A stretch of 64,000 bases of DNA from UBA9300 sp032260385 (GCA_032260385.1 JAVVEL010000014.1:4257-68256), one strand, 5' to 3'. Positions 52,455 to 61,574 are shown, numbered from the stretch's first letter. A program made the numbers and translations. The notes: generated by a model not told the origin, from the sequence alone.

Positions 52455-53966
52455 TCAGTATATTACGGATAAAAGTGCGTTTACTGCGTTTAACAGGAAA
52501 GTATCCCGTATTCCGGGTATTAATATCAGGCTCATTGCCAGGCACAGTATTGCCATAATAATCATTGGCAAATACATCAGGAAGGGCACCTCCTTTGCAT
52601 TCGACAGTGTTGTTCTTGCCTTGTCGAAGAATGTGTACCTCTGTACCTTCATAAAGGAAGCCAGTGTTATAATGCTGACAAAAACAGCCAGGAGGGCAAC
52701 AAAATAGAACCTTCCCTGGACGGCAGCTATTATAATTATCAGCTTGCTGAAGAATCCATTAAACGGTGGTATGCCGCTGATAGACAGTGATGCCCCCATT
52801 GAAGTAACTGAAGTTATGGGCATCTGGTTGGCCAGGCCACCCAGGTTTTTAAGGTCTCGTGTTCCCGTTGAATATTCCACTGCACCGGCATTAAGGAAGA
52901 GCAGGCCTTTAAAGGCTGCGTGGTTAAACATATGAAAGAGTCCGCCGGCAAGTGCCAGGGCAGCCACCTGCATATCACCCTCTTTGGCGATTATCAACAT
53001 CGCAATACCGGCAGCAGTCATCACGTATCCCATCTGGCTTATGCTGTGGTAGGCCAGCAACCTTTTCATATCCCACTGTCCTATGGCAAGCAGCACGCCG
53101 ACAACCATCGATATAACTCCTATTGTGGTGATCACATAACTCACTTCAGCAACAATGGGGAACATGGTAAAGAACAGACGGAGCAGGGCATACACGCCAA
53201 TTGCCTTTATCAGTACCCCCGACAGCATTGCTGAGATTGGAGAAGGTGCTGATGAGTGAGCATCAGGTAACCAGGCATGGAAGGGTATCATCGCTGCCTT
53301 CAAGCCGAAACCTGCTACCATGAATAATTGTATGAACAGCACTACAGGCCCTCCCGAACCGGATCTGATCACCTCTGCAACATCTGTAATGTTGAGTGTC
53401 CCGGTATACCAGTAAGTCATTGCCAGAGAAAAAAGTATGAGTAGTGACGCTATTCCTCCCAGCACCTGGTACTTGAATGAAGCTTCAAGTTCATCCCTGG
53501 AGCTGCCAAAAGCCACCAGGGCATATGATGCTATCACCGATATTTCCAGGAATACAAACATGTTAAAGAGATCTCCGGTCATAACCACTCCGTTCATGCC
53601 GGCCACCATAAGAGAGAACAGGGAATAATAATAATTCTCACCTGTAAATTTGTTTATATAGGGTATTGAGAAGAGACCTGCCATCATACCGATGATGTTC
53701 ACCACCAGGAGCATCATGATGCTCAGCCCGTCAGCCACAAGGTGAATGCCAACAGGAATATTATTGACAGGCTCCCATCCGCCAACCATGTATGTTACTG
53801 AACCATCCCCGACAGTGAAGAGAAGGCGGAAGGCAATAACAACCATGGCCAGCATCCCTGCCGCCGGCAGGAACCTGTAGATGCCAGGTATCAGCTTCCA
53901 GATCAGGGGAATCAGGAAGGCTGTTCCCAGCGGTATTATTATAAAAAGAGGTATGAGTGAGTCCAT
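52455..53966 (-). CDS. mrpD: Mrp antiporter subunit D-like (NuoN/NuoM-type, MbhH)
   Basis: Antiporter-like ion-pumping subunit of 503 residues with about 14 hydrophobic helices. Seen: the proton_antipo_M core (FMVAGFGLKAAMIPFHAWLPDAHSSAPSPISAMLSGVLIKAIGVYALLRL), which includes the conserved lysine and histidine path, and AIGQWDMKRLLAYHSISQMGYVMTAAG. It corresponds to MrpD/MbhH. A second antiporter-like subunit is at 55320-57188, so the complex has two. It lies between mrpC and mrpE. Confidence 0.93.
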   Translation of the reverse strand: MDSLIPLFIIIPLGTAFLIPLIWKLIPGIYRFLPAAGMLAMVVIAFRLLFTVGDGSVTYMVGGWEPVNNIPVGIHLVADGLSIMMLLVVNIIGMMAGLFSIPYINKFTGENYYYSLFSLMVAGMNGVVMTGDLFNMFVFLEISVIASYALVAFGSSRDELEASFKYQVLGGIASLLILFSLAMTYWYTGTLNITDVAEVIRSGSGGPVVLFIQLFMVAGFGLKAAMIPFHAWLPDAHSSAPSPISAMLSGVLIKAIGVYALLRLFFTMFPIVAEVSYVITTIGVISMVVGVLLAIGQWDMKRLLAYHSISQMGYVMTAAGIAMLIIAKEGDMQVAALALAGGLFHMFNHAAFKGLLFLNAGAVEYSTGTRDLKNLGGLANQMPITSVTSMGASLSISGIPPFNGFFSKLIIIIAAVQGRFYFVALLAVFVSIITLASFMKVQRYTFFDKARTTLSNAKEVPFLMYLPMIIMAILCLAMSLILIPGIRDTFLLNAVNALLSVIY

Positions 53967-53969
53967 CGC

Positions 53970-54308
53970 TTAACCCTTTAAGGTGTTTATCTTATCAATA
54001 TCAAATGTCTTGTACTTCTTATAAAGCCTGATGGCTATAGCCAGCAAGAGGGCTGTTGTAGCCAGTCCGATAACAATAGCTGTAAGAACAAAAGCCTGTG
54101 GCAGGGGATCAACAACAAGGCCTGCAGGCCCTGAAGGATTAATAATCGGCGCTTCTCCCCCTTCTATATATCCTATCAATGTCAGGAAAAGGTAGAGGCT
54201 ATATTCCATTACAGAGAGGCCAATAATTATCTTTATCAGGTTTCGCCTGGTCAGCACCCCGTAGAGCCCTACGAGAAAGAGTATGAAACAAAGAAGGTAT
54301 GTAAGCAT
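53970..54308 (-). CDS. mrpC: Mrp antiporter subunit C-like (NuoK-type, MbhG)
   Basis: Three-helix NuoK-like protein of 112 residues. Seen: LLCFILFLVGLYGVLTRRNLIKIIIGLSVMEYSLYLFL (with the conserved Glu inside the second helix), then a loop (PSGPAGLVVDPLPQAFVLTAIVIGLATTALLLAIAIRLY) typical of MrpC. It belongs to the ion module, one base after mrpB. Confidence 0.93.
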   Translation of the reverse strand: MLTYLLCFILFLVGLYGVLTRRNLIKIIIGLSVMEYSLYLFLTLIGYIEGGEAPIINPSGPAGLVVDPLPQAFVLTAIVIGLATTALLLAIAIRLYKKYKTFDIDKINTLKG

Positions 54309-54309
54309 C

Positions 54310-54741
54310 TCAATCCTCCGTTTTAAATATTACAAATGCAAGAAATATGGATAACAAAGCTGCCGCCACTTCAATGCCAATAAAGATGTTATAAAGAGGC
54401 ATAAGACCAGCACTGAACAATTCCCCGGGTGTCCCACCGGGTAATAAGTTTTTGAAGAAGACCGGCACCGCAAGTAATAATCCGCCTGTAGCAAGTAAAA
54501 GGAAGCAGAAAATACCGGCACCTTCAAACAGTGATGACTCCTCTTTTTCCTTATTGAGCCTGAAATACTGGATGCCATTTGCTATCACAAGCAGGATGAA
54601 GGATCCTGCTATTATTATGCCCCCGGCAAAACCGCCCCCGGGGCTGAGGTGACCATGCAGCACTATATAGCAACCGTAGAGGAAAACCAGCCCCGAAAGC
54701 AGCGCTGTCACATTTTTCACTATTATTGTCATACCTTTCAT
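54310..54741 (-). CDS. mrpB: Mrp antiporter subunit B-like (MnhB, MbhF)
   Basis: Membrane protein of 143 residues of the MnhB family. Seen: NVTALLSGLVFLYGCYIVLHGHLSPGGGFAGGIIIAGSFILLVIANG, where the H-L-S-P-G-G-G-F-A-G-G block is the family signature, then FCFLLLATGGLLLAVPVFF and GLMPLYNIFIGIEVAAALLSIFLAFV. It lies between the MbhDE-like gene and mrpC. Confidence 0.93.
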   Translation of the reverse strand: MKGMTIIVKNVTALLSGLVFLYGCYIVLHGHLSPGGGFAGGIIIAGSFILLVIANGIQYFRLNKEKEESSLFEGAGIFCFLLLATGGLLLAVPVFFKNLLPGGTPGELFSAGLMPLYNIFIGIEVAAALLSIFLAFVIFKTED

Positions 54742-54746
54742 AGCCT

Positions 54747-55307
54747 CTACTTTTTATGTGTTTTTAACCTTAGTATTGCAAGAATTCCCATGACCGCCGT
54801 AAAAAGGATGGTAGCCTCACCAAGGGTATCAAAGCCCCTGTAGTCAAGTAAAACACTCGTCACCAGGTTTACACTTCCCGTTGCTTCAACCCCTTTTTCA
54901 ATGTATTCAGTGGCCATGCGTGTGTGGTGAACGCCCAGTGGTTCAAGGCCTGCAATCACCTGGTTGAAGAAATATACCAGGAAAAAGCCGGCAACAAGGG
55001 CAAAGAATATATATGCAAGATTTCTCACATTTATGTATGACTGCCCCCTGACTACTATTGTATCACTCTTTTCCAGGTCTTCCCTGGTGCTTATTATCAG
55101 AACCGAGACCATTATAATAAGGGATATCGTTTCAACCACTATCTGCACAATGGCAAGGTCAGGGGCCTTAAGGACCAGGAAGCCAATCACCAGGCTGTAA
55201 CCCACTACTCCATATGATACGATGGCCGAGAGAAGGTCCCTGGCATGAAGCGCATGAATGGCTCCGGCAATCATCAGTATCAATACAATTATTAGTGTTG
55301 TCTCCAT
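54747..55307 (-). CDS. MrpA C-terminal/MbhDE-like subunit
   Basis: Membrane protein of 186 residues. Seen: LLSAIVSYGVVGYSLVIGFLVLKAPDLAIVQIVVETISLIIMVSVLI (the DUF4040/MbhD pattern found at the C-terminus of MrpA) and, near the end, VNLVTSVLLDYRGFDTLGEATILFTAVMGILAIL (MbhE/MrpA-end pattern). So MbhD and MbhE functions appear joined in one gene. The N-terminal NuoL-like part of MrpA is encoded separately just upstream. Together they equal a split MrpA. Confidence 0.88.
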   Translation of the reverse strand: METTLIIVLILMIAGAIHALHARDLLSAIVSYGVVGYSLVIGFLVLKAPDLAIVQIVVETISLIIMVSVLIISTREDLEKSDTIVVRGQSYINVRNLAYIFFALVAGFFLVYFFNQVIAGLEPLGVHHTRMATEYIEKGVEATGSVNLVTSVLLDYRGFDTLGEATILFTAVMGILAILRLKTHKK

Positions 55308-55319
55308 ATTATTTAATAC

Positions 55320-57188
55320 TTAAATGAGCATTATTATCAGCAAGATGACAAGACCTGATATCAGCCATGTTATATAAAAGGGAAGGATACCTGTATGTGC
55401 AGCACTGAACATCTTATTAAATGAAAGCACAATATTTTTCCCCACATCATATATATCAAACCATTTCCTGGCAGCAGCCCGGTAAAGGGGTGCAAAGAAG
55501 GATGCCTGGCTAATGGTTTTGTAGAAATCGAGTACACTGATACCTGATTCTTCAGGTTCGGGTTCGCCACCTATGAAACTGTCACTGACACGGAATTTCT
55601 TAATATTACCGGCCAGGTATATCAGTACGCCTATGATCATTGAGACGAGAACCATTAAGGAAACCAGGCCTGCCTGCCATTGACCGCTGTACTCTAAACC
55701 ACCGGTTAGAGGTGCTATTACCTTTGGTATGACAAACGAGGTGGCAAAGACCCCTGTCAGAATACATATCAGGGCAAGGATAGAAATGGGTACTATCATT
55801 GTTGCTCTGGCTTCGTATGAGTCCTTTACCGGTTCTCTTCCCTTGCCAAGGAAAACCCCTGCAAGCAGTTTTATGAAACTGGCCAGTGTAAGGGCGGAGC
55901 CCAGTACTGCAAGGCCAAGCCAGATTACCCATAGTTTGTTGGCTATCCCCGCACCCGTACCAAAATCTATAATCCCCTGGTAAATGACCCATTTGGATGC
56001 AAAACCGTTAAGTGGCGGCACCCCTGAGATTGACAGGGCAAAGATCAGTGCGGCCAGGAAAGTAACGGGCATGTAGCGCGGTGAAACCCGCAGGTTTTCT
56101 ATTTTATCAGATCCGAACCTGTGCTCCACATTACCGGCAACAAGGAAAAGTCCTGATTTATACAATGCATTATTCACCATATGAAACAGGCCTCCGGCTA
56201 TACCCAGGGGAGTGCCCAGGCCCAGGCCCAGCACCATATATCCTACCTGAGAAACGGCATGATAGCCAAGCATCTGTTTCATATTGTGCTGAGCCAGTGC
56301 CATCATTACACCAATGATAATAGTAAGTACTCCGAGCAGCACAAGTACAAAGGTGATCCATTCAGTGAGGGTGAAGATCTCGGTGCATATCCTGAACATG
56401 AAATATATGCCAAGCAGTTTGTCTATGGAGGCAGGCATAAGAGCTGTAGATGAAGCCGGTGCCTTCTTTGCAAAGTCAGGCATCCAGGTATGGAAAGGTA
56501 CGGCTCCTGCCTTTGTGAAGGCTCCGATCAGCAGGCAGAAAAAAGCAACAGCACCCAGAGCAGGAGTAGTGTCAATGCCTGCACCACTGATGGCAAATGA
56601 ACCACTTATCTTTTGAACAATGGCTATACCCAGAAGCATTATGGTATCGGAAGCCCCAACAATAATCATCGTCTTCTTGGCTGCCCCGGCTCCCTCTTCA
56701 TCTGAACCCTCGATAAGTTTGTACAGGGTTATGCATAGTATTCCCCAGCAAAAAATAAAGAATAACAGGTGATCTGAAATAACGGCCAAGGCCGAGAAGG
56801 ACATTGTTAATAGGATATACGAATAATACCTTCTGATCTTATGATTAGGGCTTGTATATCTCAATGAATACAGGGTGATGATGAAACTGAAGAAGCATAT
56901 CAGCAATATCAGCAACCTTGACAGCTCATCGAAGTTGAGTGTCCCCAGGTGACGCACCACTTCGTCAAAGGCCGGCAAAGATGCGGCCAGGCCCGGGATA
57001 ATGGTAAGTGTCAGGTGGCCTGCCAGGCCCTTGCCCGCATAGAGCACTATGGAAAAGGCAAATGCCAGGCCACTTACGATTACAGCCATAATTCCCGTGA
57101 ATTTTCTCATTGACTCCGGGATAAGCATCAGCAAGAGGCCTGCTGCCAGAGGTATCCATATTATATATAATAATTCGTCCATAGCCAA
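55320..57188 (-). CDS. NuoL/MrpA N-terminal-like antiporter subunit
   Basis: Protein of 622 residues with about 14-16 hydrophobic helices. Seen: the proton_antipo_M core (FFCLLIGAFTKAGAVPFHTWMPDFAKKAPASSTALMPASIDKLLGIYFMFRI) with conserved Lys residues, ALAQHNMKQMLGYHAVSQVGYMVLGLGLG, and SGVPPLNGFASKWVIYQG. A final helix follows a cytoplasmic stretch of about 70 residues (KFRVSDSFIGGEPEPEESGISVLDFYKTIS), as in HyfB/NuoL-like subunits. It is the second antiporter-like pump in the complex, next to the hydrogenase large subunit gene (4 bases apart). Confidence 0.9.
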   Translation of the reverse strand: MAMDELLYIIWIPLAAGLLLMLIPESMRKFTGIMAVIVSGLAFAFSIVLYAGKGLAGHLTLTIIPGLAASLPAFDEVVRHLGTLNFDELSRLLILLICFFSFIITLYSLRYTSPNHKIRRYYSYILLTMSFSALAVISDHLLFFIFCWGILCITLYKLIEGSDEEGAGAAKKTMIIVGASDTIMLLGIAIVQKISGSFAISGAGIDTTPALGAVAFFCLLIGAFTKAGAVPFHTWMPDFAKKAPASSTALMPASIDKLLGIYFMFRICTEIFTLTEWITFVLVLLGVLTIIIGVMMALAQHNMKQMLGYHAVSQVGYMVLGLGLGTPLGIAGGLFHMVNNALYKSGLFLVAGNVEHRFGSDKIENLRVSPRYMPVTFLAALIFALSISGVPPLNGFASKWVIYQGIIDFGTGAGIANKLWVIWLGLAVLGSALTLASFIKLLAGVFLGKGREPVKDSYEARATMIVPISILALICILTGVFATSFVIPKVIAPLTGGLEYSGQWQAGLVSLMVLVSMIIGVLIYLAGNIKKFRVSDSFIGGEPEPEESGISVLDFYKTISQASFFAPLYRAAARKWFDIYDVGKNIVLSFNKMFSAAHTGILPFYITWLISGLVILLIIMLI

Positions 57189-57192
57189 TAAT

Positions 57193-58386
57193 TTACATCT
57201 TCATTTTCAAGTTTTTGCTTTTCTCCTGGGATAGCCTTATCAGGTCAAGACCGTTCATAATCTGCTTTCCGGTGGAATAATCATATGCATAGGCCATTCT
57301 TTCAGTACAGCAATAGCATGGATCCACTGCTGCCAGTATTATTGTGGCATCGGCTATTGTTTGTCCTACACAAGATTTTTTGAAGGTCGAGATATTGGTA
57401 TAACTTGGAGCCCTCACCTTATGCCTCACAGGTGAGTTTGATCCATCGGTCTTCACAAAGTGGAAAACCTCACCCCGGGGGGCTTCTGCCCTGCCAAAAC
57501 CATAACCCGGGGGTATTTCCTTTGCCGGATTATAGATATCCCCTTCGGGGGTGCGGGCCATCTTATCGAGGCACTGTTTGATTATGGAAGCCGATTCGTA
57601 CATCTCAAGGAGCCTGACCTCCGCCTTTGCAAAGACATCACAACCATCGGAGGTAATCACCTTCCAGTCAACCAGCGGATACGCTGCGTATGGATCATCA
57701 CGCCTGACATCTATTGCAATCCCTGAAGCCCTGGCCGTAGGCCCAACAGCAGCATAATCAATAATATCTTCTTTGGTGAGTATGCCCACTTTCCTGGTAC
57801 GGGCATGAATAACGGGGTCATCCATTACAGCGCCGGTAAGGAGATCCAGTTTGGGTTTGATGGTATCCAGCATCTTCTTTATGTCACTTATATGAGAGTT
57901 CGGGATATCCCTCCTGACCCCTCCTATTCTGAACATAGCATAGTTATTACGGTTGCCCGTAACCTTTTCAAAGATATCAAGTACCATCTCGCGGTATTTC
58001 CAGGCCCACATGAATACAGTATTATAGCCAAGGAAATGGCCTGCCAGTCCAACCCATAAAAGATGACTGTGGATACGTTCCAGTTCCCCTATTATGGTTC
58101 TTATGTATTTGGCCCTGTCGGGAACCTCCACCCTGCCCACTTCCTCCATTGCGTTGGCAAAGGCAAAGGGATGGGAAGTGGAGCATATCCCGCATATCCT
58201 TTCAACAACGAAAAAAACCTGGTCAAAAGTTTTTGATTCATTGATTTTTTCAATCCCCCTGTGATTATATCCTGTTTCCCATTCTATATCCCTTACTATC
58301 TCGCCCTCGCAGTAGAGTTTAAATAGTTCGGGTTCCTCCTGGAGCGGGTGATATGGACCTATTGGAATTACCGTTTTTGTACTCAT
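57193..58386 (-). CDS. Group 4 [NiFe] hydrogenase large (catalytic) subunit
   Basis: Catalytic subunit of 397 residues related to MbhL/EchE/HycE and NuoD. Seen: both pairs of nickel-binding cysteines. The N-terminal pair Cys65/Cys68 is in RICGICSTSH; the C-terminal pair Cys357/Cys360 is in DPCYCCTER. Having both pairs marks a true hydrogenase rather than a complex I NuoD. An extra Cys (359) lies between the bridging pair. About 34 residues follow Arg363, consistent with a peptide removed by the maturation protease at 50259-50729. Other motifs: GYNHRGIEKINE, GGVRRDIPN, TARASGIAIDVRRDDPY, EAPRGEVFHFV. It overlaps the NuoC-like gene by 4 bases. Confidence 0.96.
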   Translation of the reverse strand: MSTKTVIPIGPYHPLQEEPELFKLYCEGEIVRDIEWETGYNHRGIEKINESKTFDQVFFVVERICGICSTSHPFAFANAMEEVGRVEVPDRAKYIRTIIGELERIHSHLLWVGLAGHFLGYNTVFMWAWKYREMVLDIFEKVTGNRNNYAMFRIGGVRRDIPNSHISDIKKMLDTIKPKLDLLTGAVMDDPVIHARTRKVGILTKEDIIDYAAVGPTARASGIAIDVRRDDPYAAYPLVDWKVITSDGCDVFAKAEVRLLEMYESASIIKQCLDKMARTPEGDIYNPAKEIPPGYGFGRAEAPRGEVFHFVKTDGSNSPVRHKVRAPSYTNISTFKKSCVGQTIADATIILAAVDPCYCCTERMAYAYDYSTGKQIMNGLDLIRLSQEKSKNLKMKM

Positions 58387-58853
58387 GACTTTGAGGTTTT
58401 TTTGTTGTCACGTGAGGGATGCGCAAAGGGATGCTCTGTCTCCTCCCAGTTTTCACCTGAAATGAGGGGGATGAGGTTCGGGTGGTTAACAAACTTAATC
58501 CCGAAAAGCTCATGTATTTCCCTTTCAATCCAGTTAGCGGCGTTGATGAGATTTGCCATTGATTCCACTTCCGGATTCCGTCCGTCAAGGCTGATCATCA
58601 GGTTTATTATGTAACCTGTGCTGTCATCACTGAAATGGTAGATAATATCATAACCATGATCAGTATTCATCCCCGAAGCTATAATGAAGCGGAATTGCAG
58701 TTCATCAAGAAAATAATTGGCAATTTCCAGCAGTGCCTCTTTTCGTATCTGCACCACCAGTCTCTTGTTTTGAAGAACCATTAAACCCAGAATGTCGCTG
58801 TTGAAGTTCAGCCTGAGGATATCCGGGAATATTTCAAAATTAACGGCTGGCAT
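58383..58853 (-). CDS. NuoC/MbhK-like hydrogenase subunit
   Basis: Protein of 156 residues of the 30-kDa NuoC-like family (EchD, MbhK). Seen: GLMVLQNKRLVVQIRKEALLEIANYFLDELQFRFIIASGMNTDHGYDIIYHF and, later, NAANWIEREIHELFGIKFVNHPNLIPLI, where WIEREIHELFGIxFxxHPN is the family signature. It forms part of the peripheral arm with the large and small subunits. It overlaps the start of the large subunit gene by 4 bases. Confidence 0.92.
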   Translation of the reverse strand: MPAVNFEIFPDILRLNFNSDILGLMVLQNKRLVVQIRKEALLEIANYFLDELQFRFIIASGMNTDHGYDIIYHFSDDSTGYIINLMISLDGRNPEVESMANLINAANWIEREIHELFGIKFVNHPNLIPLISGENWEETEHPFAHPSRDNKKTSKS

Positions 58854-58858
58854 GGTAA

Positions 58859-59269
58859 TTATTTATTTAACAATTTTACTATTCCGGCCAGTATGGCCTC
58901 CGGTTTAGGCGGGCAACCGGGTATATAGGCATCGACCGGGATTATTTTATCTACCGGGCCTGCAAAGGTGTTGCCCTCGGCAAAAATACCTCCTGTACAA
59001 CCACATGCACCAAAAGCGACCACCAGGATTGGCTTGGGGGCCTGATTATACAGCTTCAAAAGCCTGTCGCGGCATTTCCTGTTTATTGAGCCTGAAACAA
59101 GCAATACATCTGCATGCCGGATACTCCCTATAAGCTGCATCCCGAATCTTTCGATGTCGTACCTTGAGGTAAGACAGTCGAGAATCTCTATGTCGCAGTT
59201 ATTGCATGAGGCTCCACCAAAATGGAATACCCACAAAGATTTTCTGAAACAATAACTTCCTAAACTCAA
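58859..59269 (-). CDS. Group 4 [NiFe] hydrogenase small subunit (NuoB-like)
   Basis: Electron-transfer subunit of 136 residues. Seen: the proximal [4Fe-4S] ligands Cys22 and Cys25 in GGASCNNCDIEIL, Cys89 in FGACGCTGG and Cys119 in IPGCPPKPE. It is short, with a single cluster, like EchC/MbhJ and unlike standard uptake hydrogenase small subunits with three clusters. No signal peptide, so the active site faces the cytoplasm. It sits between the NuoH-like and NuoC-like genes. Confidence 0.94.
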   Translation of the reverse strand: MSLGSYCFRKSLWVFHFGGASCNNCDIEILDCLTSRYDIERFGMQLIGSIRHADVLLVSGSINRKCRDRLLKLYNQAPKPILVVAFGACGCTGGIFAEGNTFAGPVDKIIPVDAYIPGCPPKPEAILAGIVKLLNK

Positions 59270-59281
59270 TTTTATATCTTT

Positions 59282-60211
59282 TTACAGTTTAATAATTGAC
59301 AGTACTATCGCAATCACCGCTACCAGGTTCATCCAGATAAAGAAGAATCTCATAGCCTGGTCTAACCTCAGTCTCGGATTAGTATTCCGTATAAGAGTAA
59401 TAAGAAGCAGTATTAGTGCCAGCTTCAGGACTGACCACAGTATTCCGGTTCCACTTAAATTAAAGCCCCCCATCAGGAGTGTCACCATCAACGAGGGCAG
59501 TGCAAGAAGCATAATGTACCTCGCCATTTTTATTATGGCATAAGCACTGCCGGAATATTCAATAAATACCCCGTGGGCTATTTCAGATTCGGCCTCCGAC
59601 ATATCGAAGGGCACCAGGGCCAGCTTTGCCTGCACAACAAAGAGTATCACAATAAAGAGCAAGACCCCTGATATTGATCCTATGAATGCACCCCCTTCCT
59701 GTTGTGCTGCAATAATATCTGATATAGACAGGTTCATTCCGCTCTTTATCACTATACATGCCAGGGCAAGGATAAAGGTCAGTTCATAGCTGATAATAAG
59801 CTTAATCTCCCTGGATGCACCCAGTGTTCCCAGCGGATTACCTGAAGCCAGGGAACCGATAATATAGCTCAGCGACGGTATTGTCAACAGGTAAAACACC
59901 ACTATCAGGTCGCCCTCAAAGCCACTGCCCGGGAATATTGACGGGAGAAGGATGAACACATTTGCCAGTGTGGCACTGACAAAGGCAAAAACCGGTGCTG
60001 CCAGGAAGGTCAGGCGGGCACCTTTCTCGGGCAAGATTGTCTCCTTGTAAAACAACTTCCCTATATCGTAGAATGGCTGCAGGAATGGTGGTCCCTTCCT
60101 GAACTGGACCCTTGCGGTAATCTTACGGTCAGTCCAGGAGAGAATTCCCCCCATCAGCACCGAGAAAATCATCCCCGGGAATATCAGAAAATAAAAAAGG
60201 TCTTTTATCAT
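59282..60211 (-). CDS. NuoH/MbhM/EchB-like membrane anchor subunit
   Basis: Membrane protein of 309 residues with about eight helices. Seen: the family start (LFYFLIFPGMIFSVLMGGILSWTDRKITARVQFRKGPPFLQPFYDIGKLFYKE), where the E/D-R-K-x-x-A-R-V-Q-x-R-x-G-P block is the NuoH signature, and VPFDMSEAESEIAHGVFIEYSGSAYAI, the conserved acidic loop at the ion-entry site. It links the peripheral arm to the antiporter-like module. Confidence 0.93.
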   Translation of the reverse strand: MIKDLFYFLIFPGMIFSVLMGGILSWTDRKITARVQFRKGPPFLQPFYDIGKLFYKETILPEKGARLTFLAAPVFAFVSATLANVFILLPSIFPGSGFEGDLIVVFYLLTIPSLSYIIGSLASGNPLGTLGASREIKLIISYELTFILALACIVIKSGMNLSISDIIAAQQEGGAFIGSISGVLLFIVILFVVQAKLALVPFDMSEAESEIAHGVFIEYSGSAYAIIKMARYIMLLALPSLMVTLLMGGFNLSGTGILWSVLKLALILLLITLIRNTNPRLRLDQAMRFFFIWMNLVAVIAIVLSIIKL

Positions 60212-60220
60212 CGCTTTACA

Positions 60221-60706
60221 TTATTCATGTTTTAACTTTTCCCAGATTATTTCTTTTACCAAAACCTTGTCATTCAGCTTGTGAAGGTCCTGTTCAGGGT
60301 TCTCATCAATCTCTTCAAGGCTTAATGCCTTCTCCGGGCATGATTCTATGCAGAGGAGTTTCACATTGTGACCGTTCAGTCCGCAATAGTCACAGACCGA
60401 CTTACGTACCTCAAAGAAATTGTTCATCATTGTGCCGAAGGGGCATGCCATGACACAGGATTTGCACGCCACACACAGGTTGGCAGATCTTGTGATCATT
60501 CCGTTCTCATCTTTCTCCATGGCATCCACAGGGCATACTTCAATGCAGGGTGCCTCTTCGCACCTTCTACACGTAAAAGCGAATGCTGCCTTCTCCAGCA
60601 GCTGAAGCATACCATTGTTGCCCGGATGGTGCTGGTACGAACATTGCACCGCGCAACTGTTGCAGTTGCGGCATTTCATCATATCTATTATTATCTTCTG
60701 GCTCAT
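60221..60706 (-). CDS. Four-cluster polyferredoxin (HycB/CooF-like)
   Basis: Protein of 161 residues with four 4Fe-4S cysteine groups: CRNCNSCAVQC, CRRCEEAPCIEVC, CVACKSCVMAC and a last group CDYCGLNGHNVKLLCIESC. This layout matches the DMSO-reductase/HycB-type electron-transfer proteins. It lies between the NuoH-like gene and the flavin subunit. Its likely job is to carry electrons between the FAD/HydB-like module and the hydrogenase arm, or to interact with free ferredoxin (inference). A 4Fe-4S NuoI-like subunit is present separately at 50730. Confidence 0.9.
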   Translation of the reverse strand: MSQKIIIDMMKCRNCNSCAVQCSYQHHPGNNGMLQLLEKAAFAFTCRRCEEAPCIEVCPVDAMEKDENGMITRSANLCVACKSCVMACPFGTMMNNFFEVRKSVCDYCGLNGHNVKLLCIESCPEKALSLEEIDENPEQDLHKLNDKVLVKEIIWEKLKHE

Positions 60707-60728
60707 ATGCTCCTACATGTTGTTGCTG

Positions 60729-61574
60729 TTATTTCCATATATCCGGATTATGCTTTATCTCATCATAGGTAAAGACAGGGCCGTCTTTGCAGACCAGGAA
60801 TTCTCCCATCATGCAATGGCCGCACTTACCCAGGCCGCAGGACATGTTTTTCTCCATGGAAAGAAAAATATCTTTGTCTGCAAAGCCAAGGTCAAGAAGC
60901 TTCAGGGTGGCGAATTTCATCATTATTGGCGGACCGCATACTACCGCTATGGCATTTTCCAGCTTTACCCTTGGCTTATCAAGCAAGACCGTCACCAGGC
61001 CTATTGACTCATCCCACTCACTACCATCGGCTTTGTCGGCCGACCTGTATGTTTCAAATTTGTCAATACTGTTAAGCATTGAAAACATTGGCTTATAGAT
61101 ACAGTCGGTAGGTGTTTTGGAACCGTAGAGAAGTACAACTTTTTCAAGCTTCTCCTTCAGCTCAATAAGAGTATAAAGAAGGGAGCGTATTGGTGCCAGT
61201 CCGCAACCTCCTCCCACAATAAGTACTTCTTTGCCCAGGAACCTGTCAACCGGGTAGCCTCTGCCAAAAGGACCCCGTATACCCAGGACTGCACCCGGCT
61301 TGAGCTCATGGAACTTTTCCGTAATATATCCTGCCTTCATAATTGTTACCTCCAGCTTATCGGTAACATAGGGTGAGGATGAAGGAGTAAAAGGGGCCTC
61401 CCCGAGCCCGTCAAGGGTAAGCTCAATAAATTCTCCTGTTTTAAAGCTGAATGTCTTCTCAGGGGTCATCGCTATCGTCTTGATCATCGGAGACTCATCG
61501 ATAACTTCATCGACTGTGGCTCTCAAAACATTGTACAGGCCTTTTTCCGTAGTTACGCTGGCTTCCTTTTTCAT
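60729..61574 (-). CDS. HydG/AsrB-like FAD/NAD(P)-binding oxidoreductase subunit
   Basis: Protein of 281 residues of the ferredoxin-NADP reductase family, like sulfhydrogenase gamma (HydG) and AsrB. Seen: an FAD domain (FSFKTGEFIEL, PFTPSSSPYV, GIRGPFGRGYPVDRF), an NAD(P) domain (VLIVGGGCGLAPIRSLL, VLLYGSKTPTD, CGPPIMMKFAT), and a C-terminal [2Fe-2S] site (SCGLGKCGHCMMGEFLVCKDG). It would pass electrons between NAD(P)H and the HydB-like subunit. Its ATG overlaps the hydB-like stop by 4 bases. In archaeal soluble hydrogenases the pair forms the NADP module; here it sits with a membrane-bound group 4 hydrogenase. Confidence 0.9.
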   Translation of the reverse strand: MKKEASVTTEKGLYNVLRATVDEVIDESPMIKTIAMTPEKTFSFKTGEFIELTLDGLGEAPFTPSSSPYVTDKLEVTIMKAGYITEKFHELKPGAVLGIRGPFGRGYPVDRFLGKEVLIVGGGCGLAPIRSLLYTLIELKEKLEKVVLLYGSKTPTDCIYKPMFSMLNSIDKFETYRSADKADGSEWDESIGLVTVLLDKPRVKLENAIAVVCGPPIMMKFATLKLLDLGFADKDIFLSMEKNMSCGLGKCGHCMMGEFLVCKDGPVFTYDEIKHNPDIWK

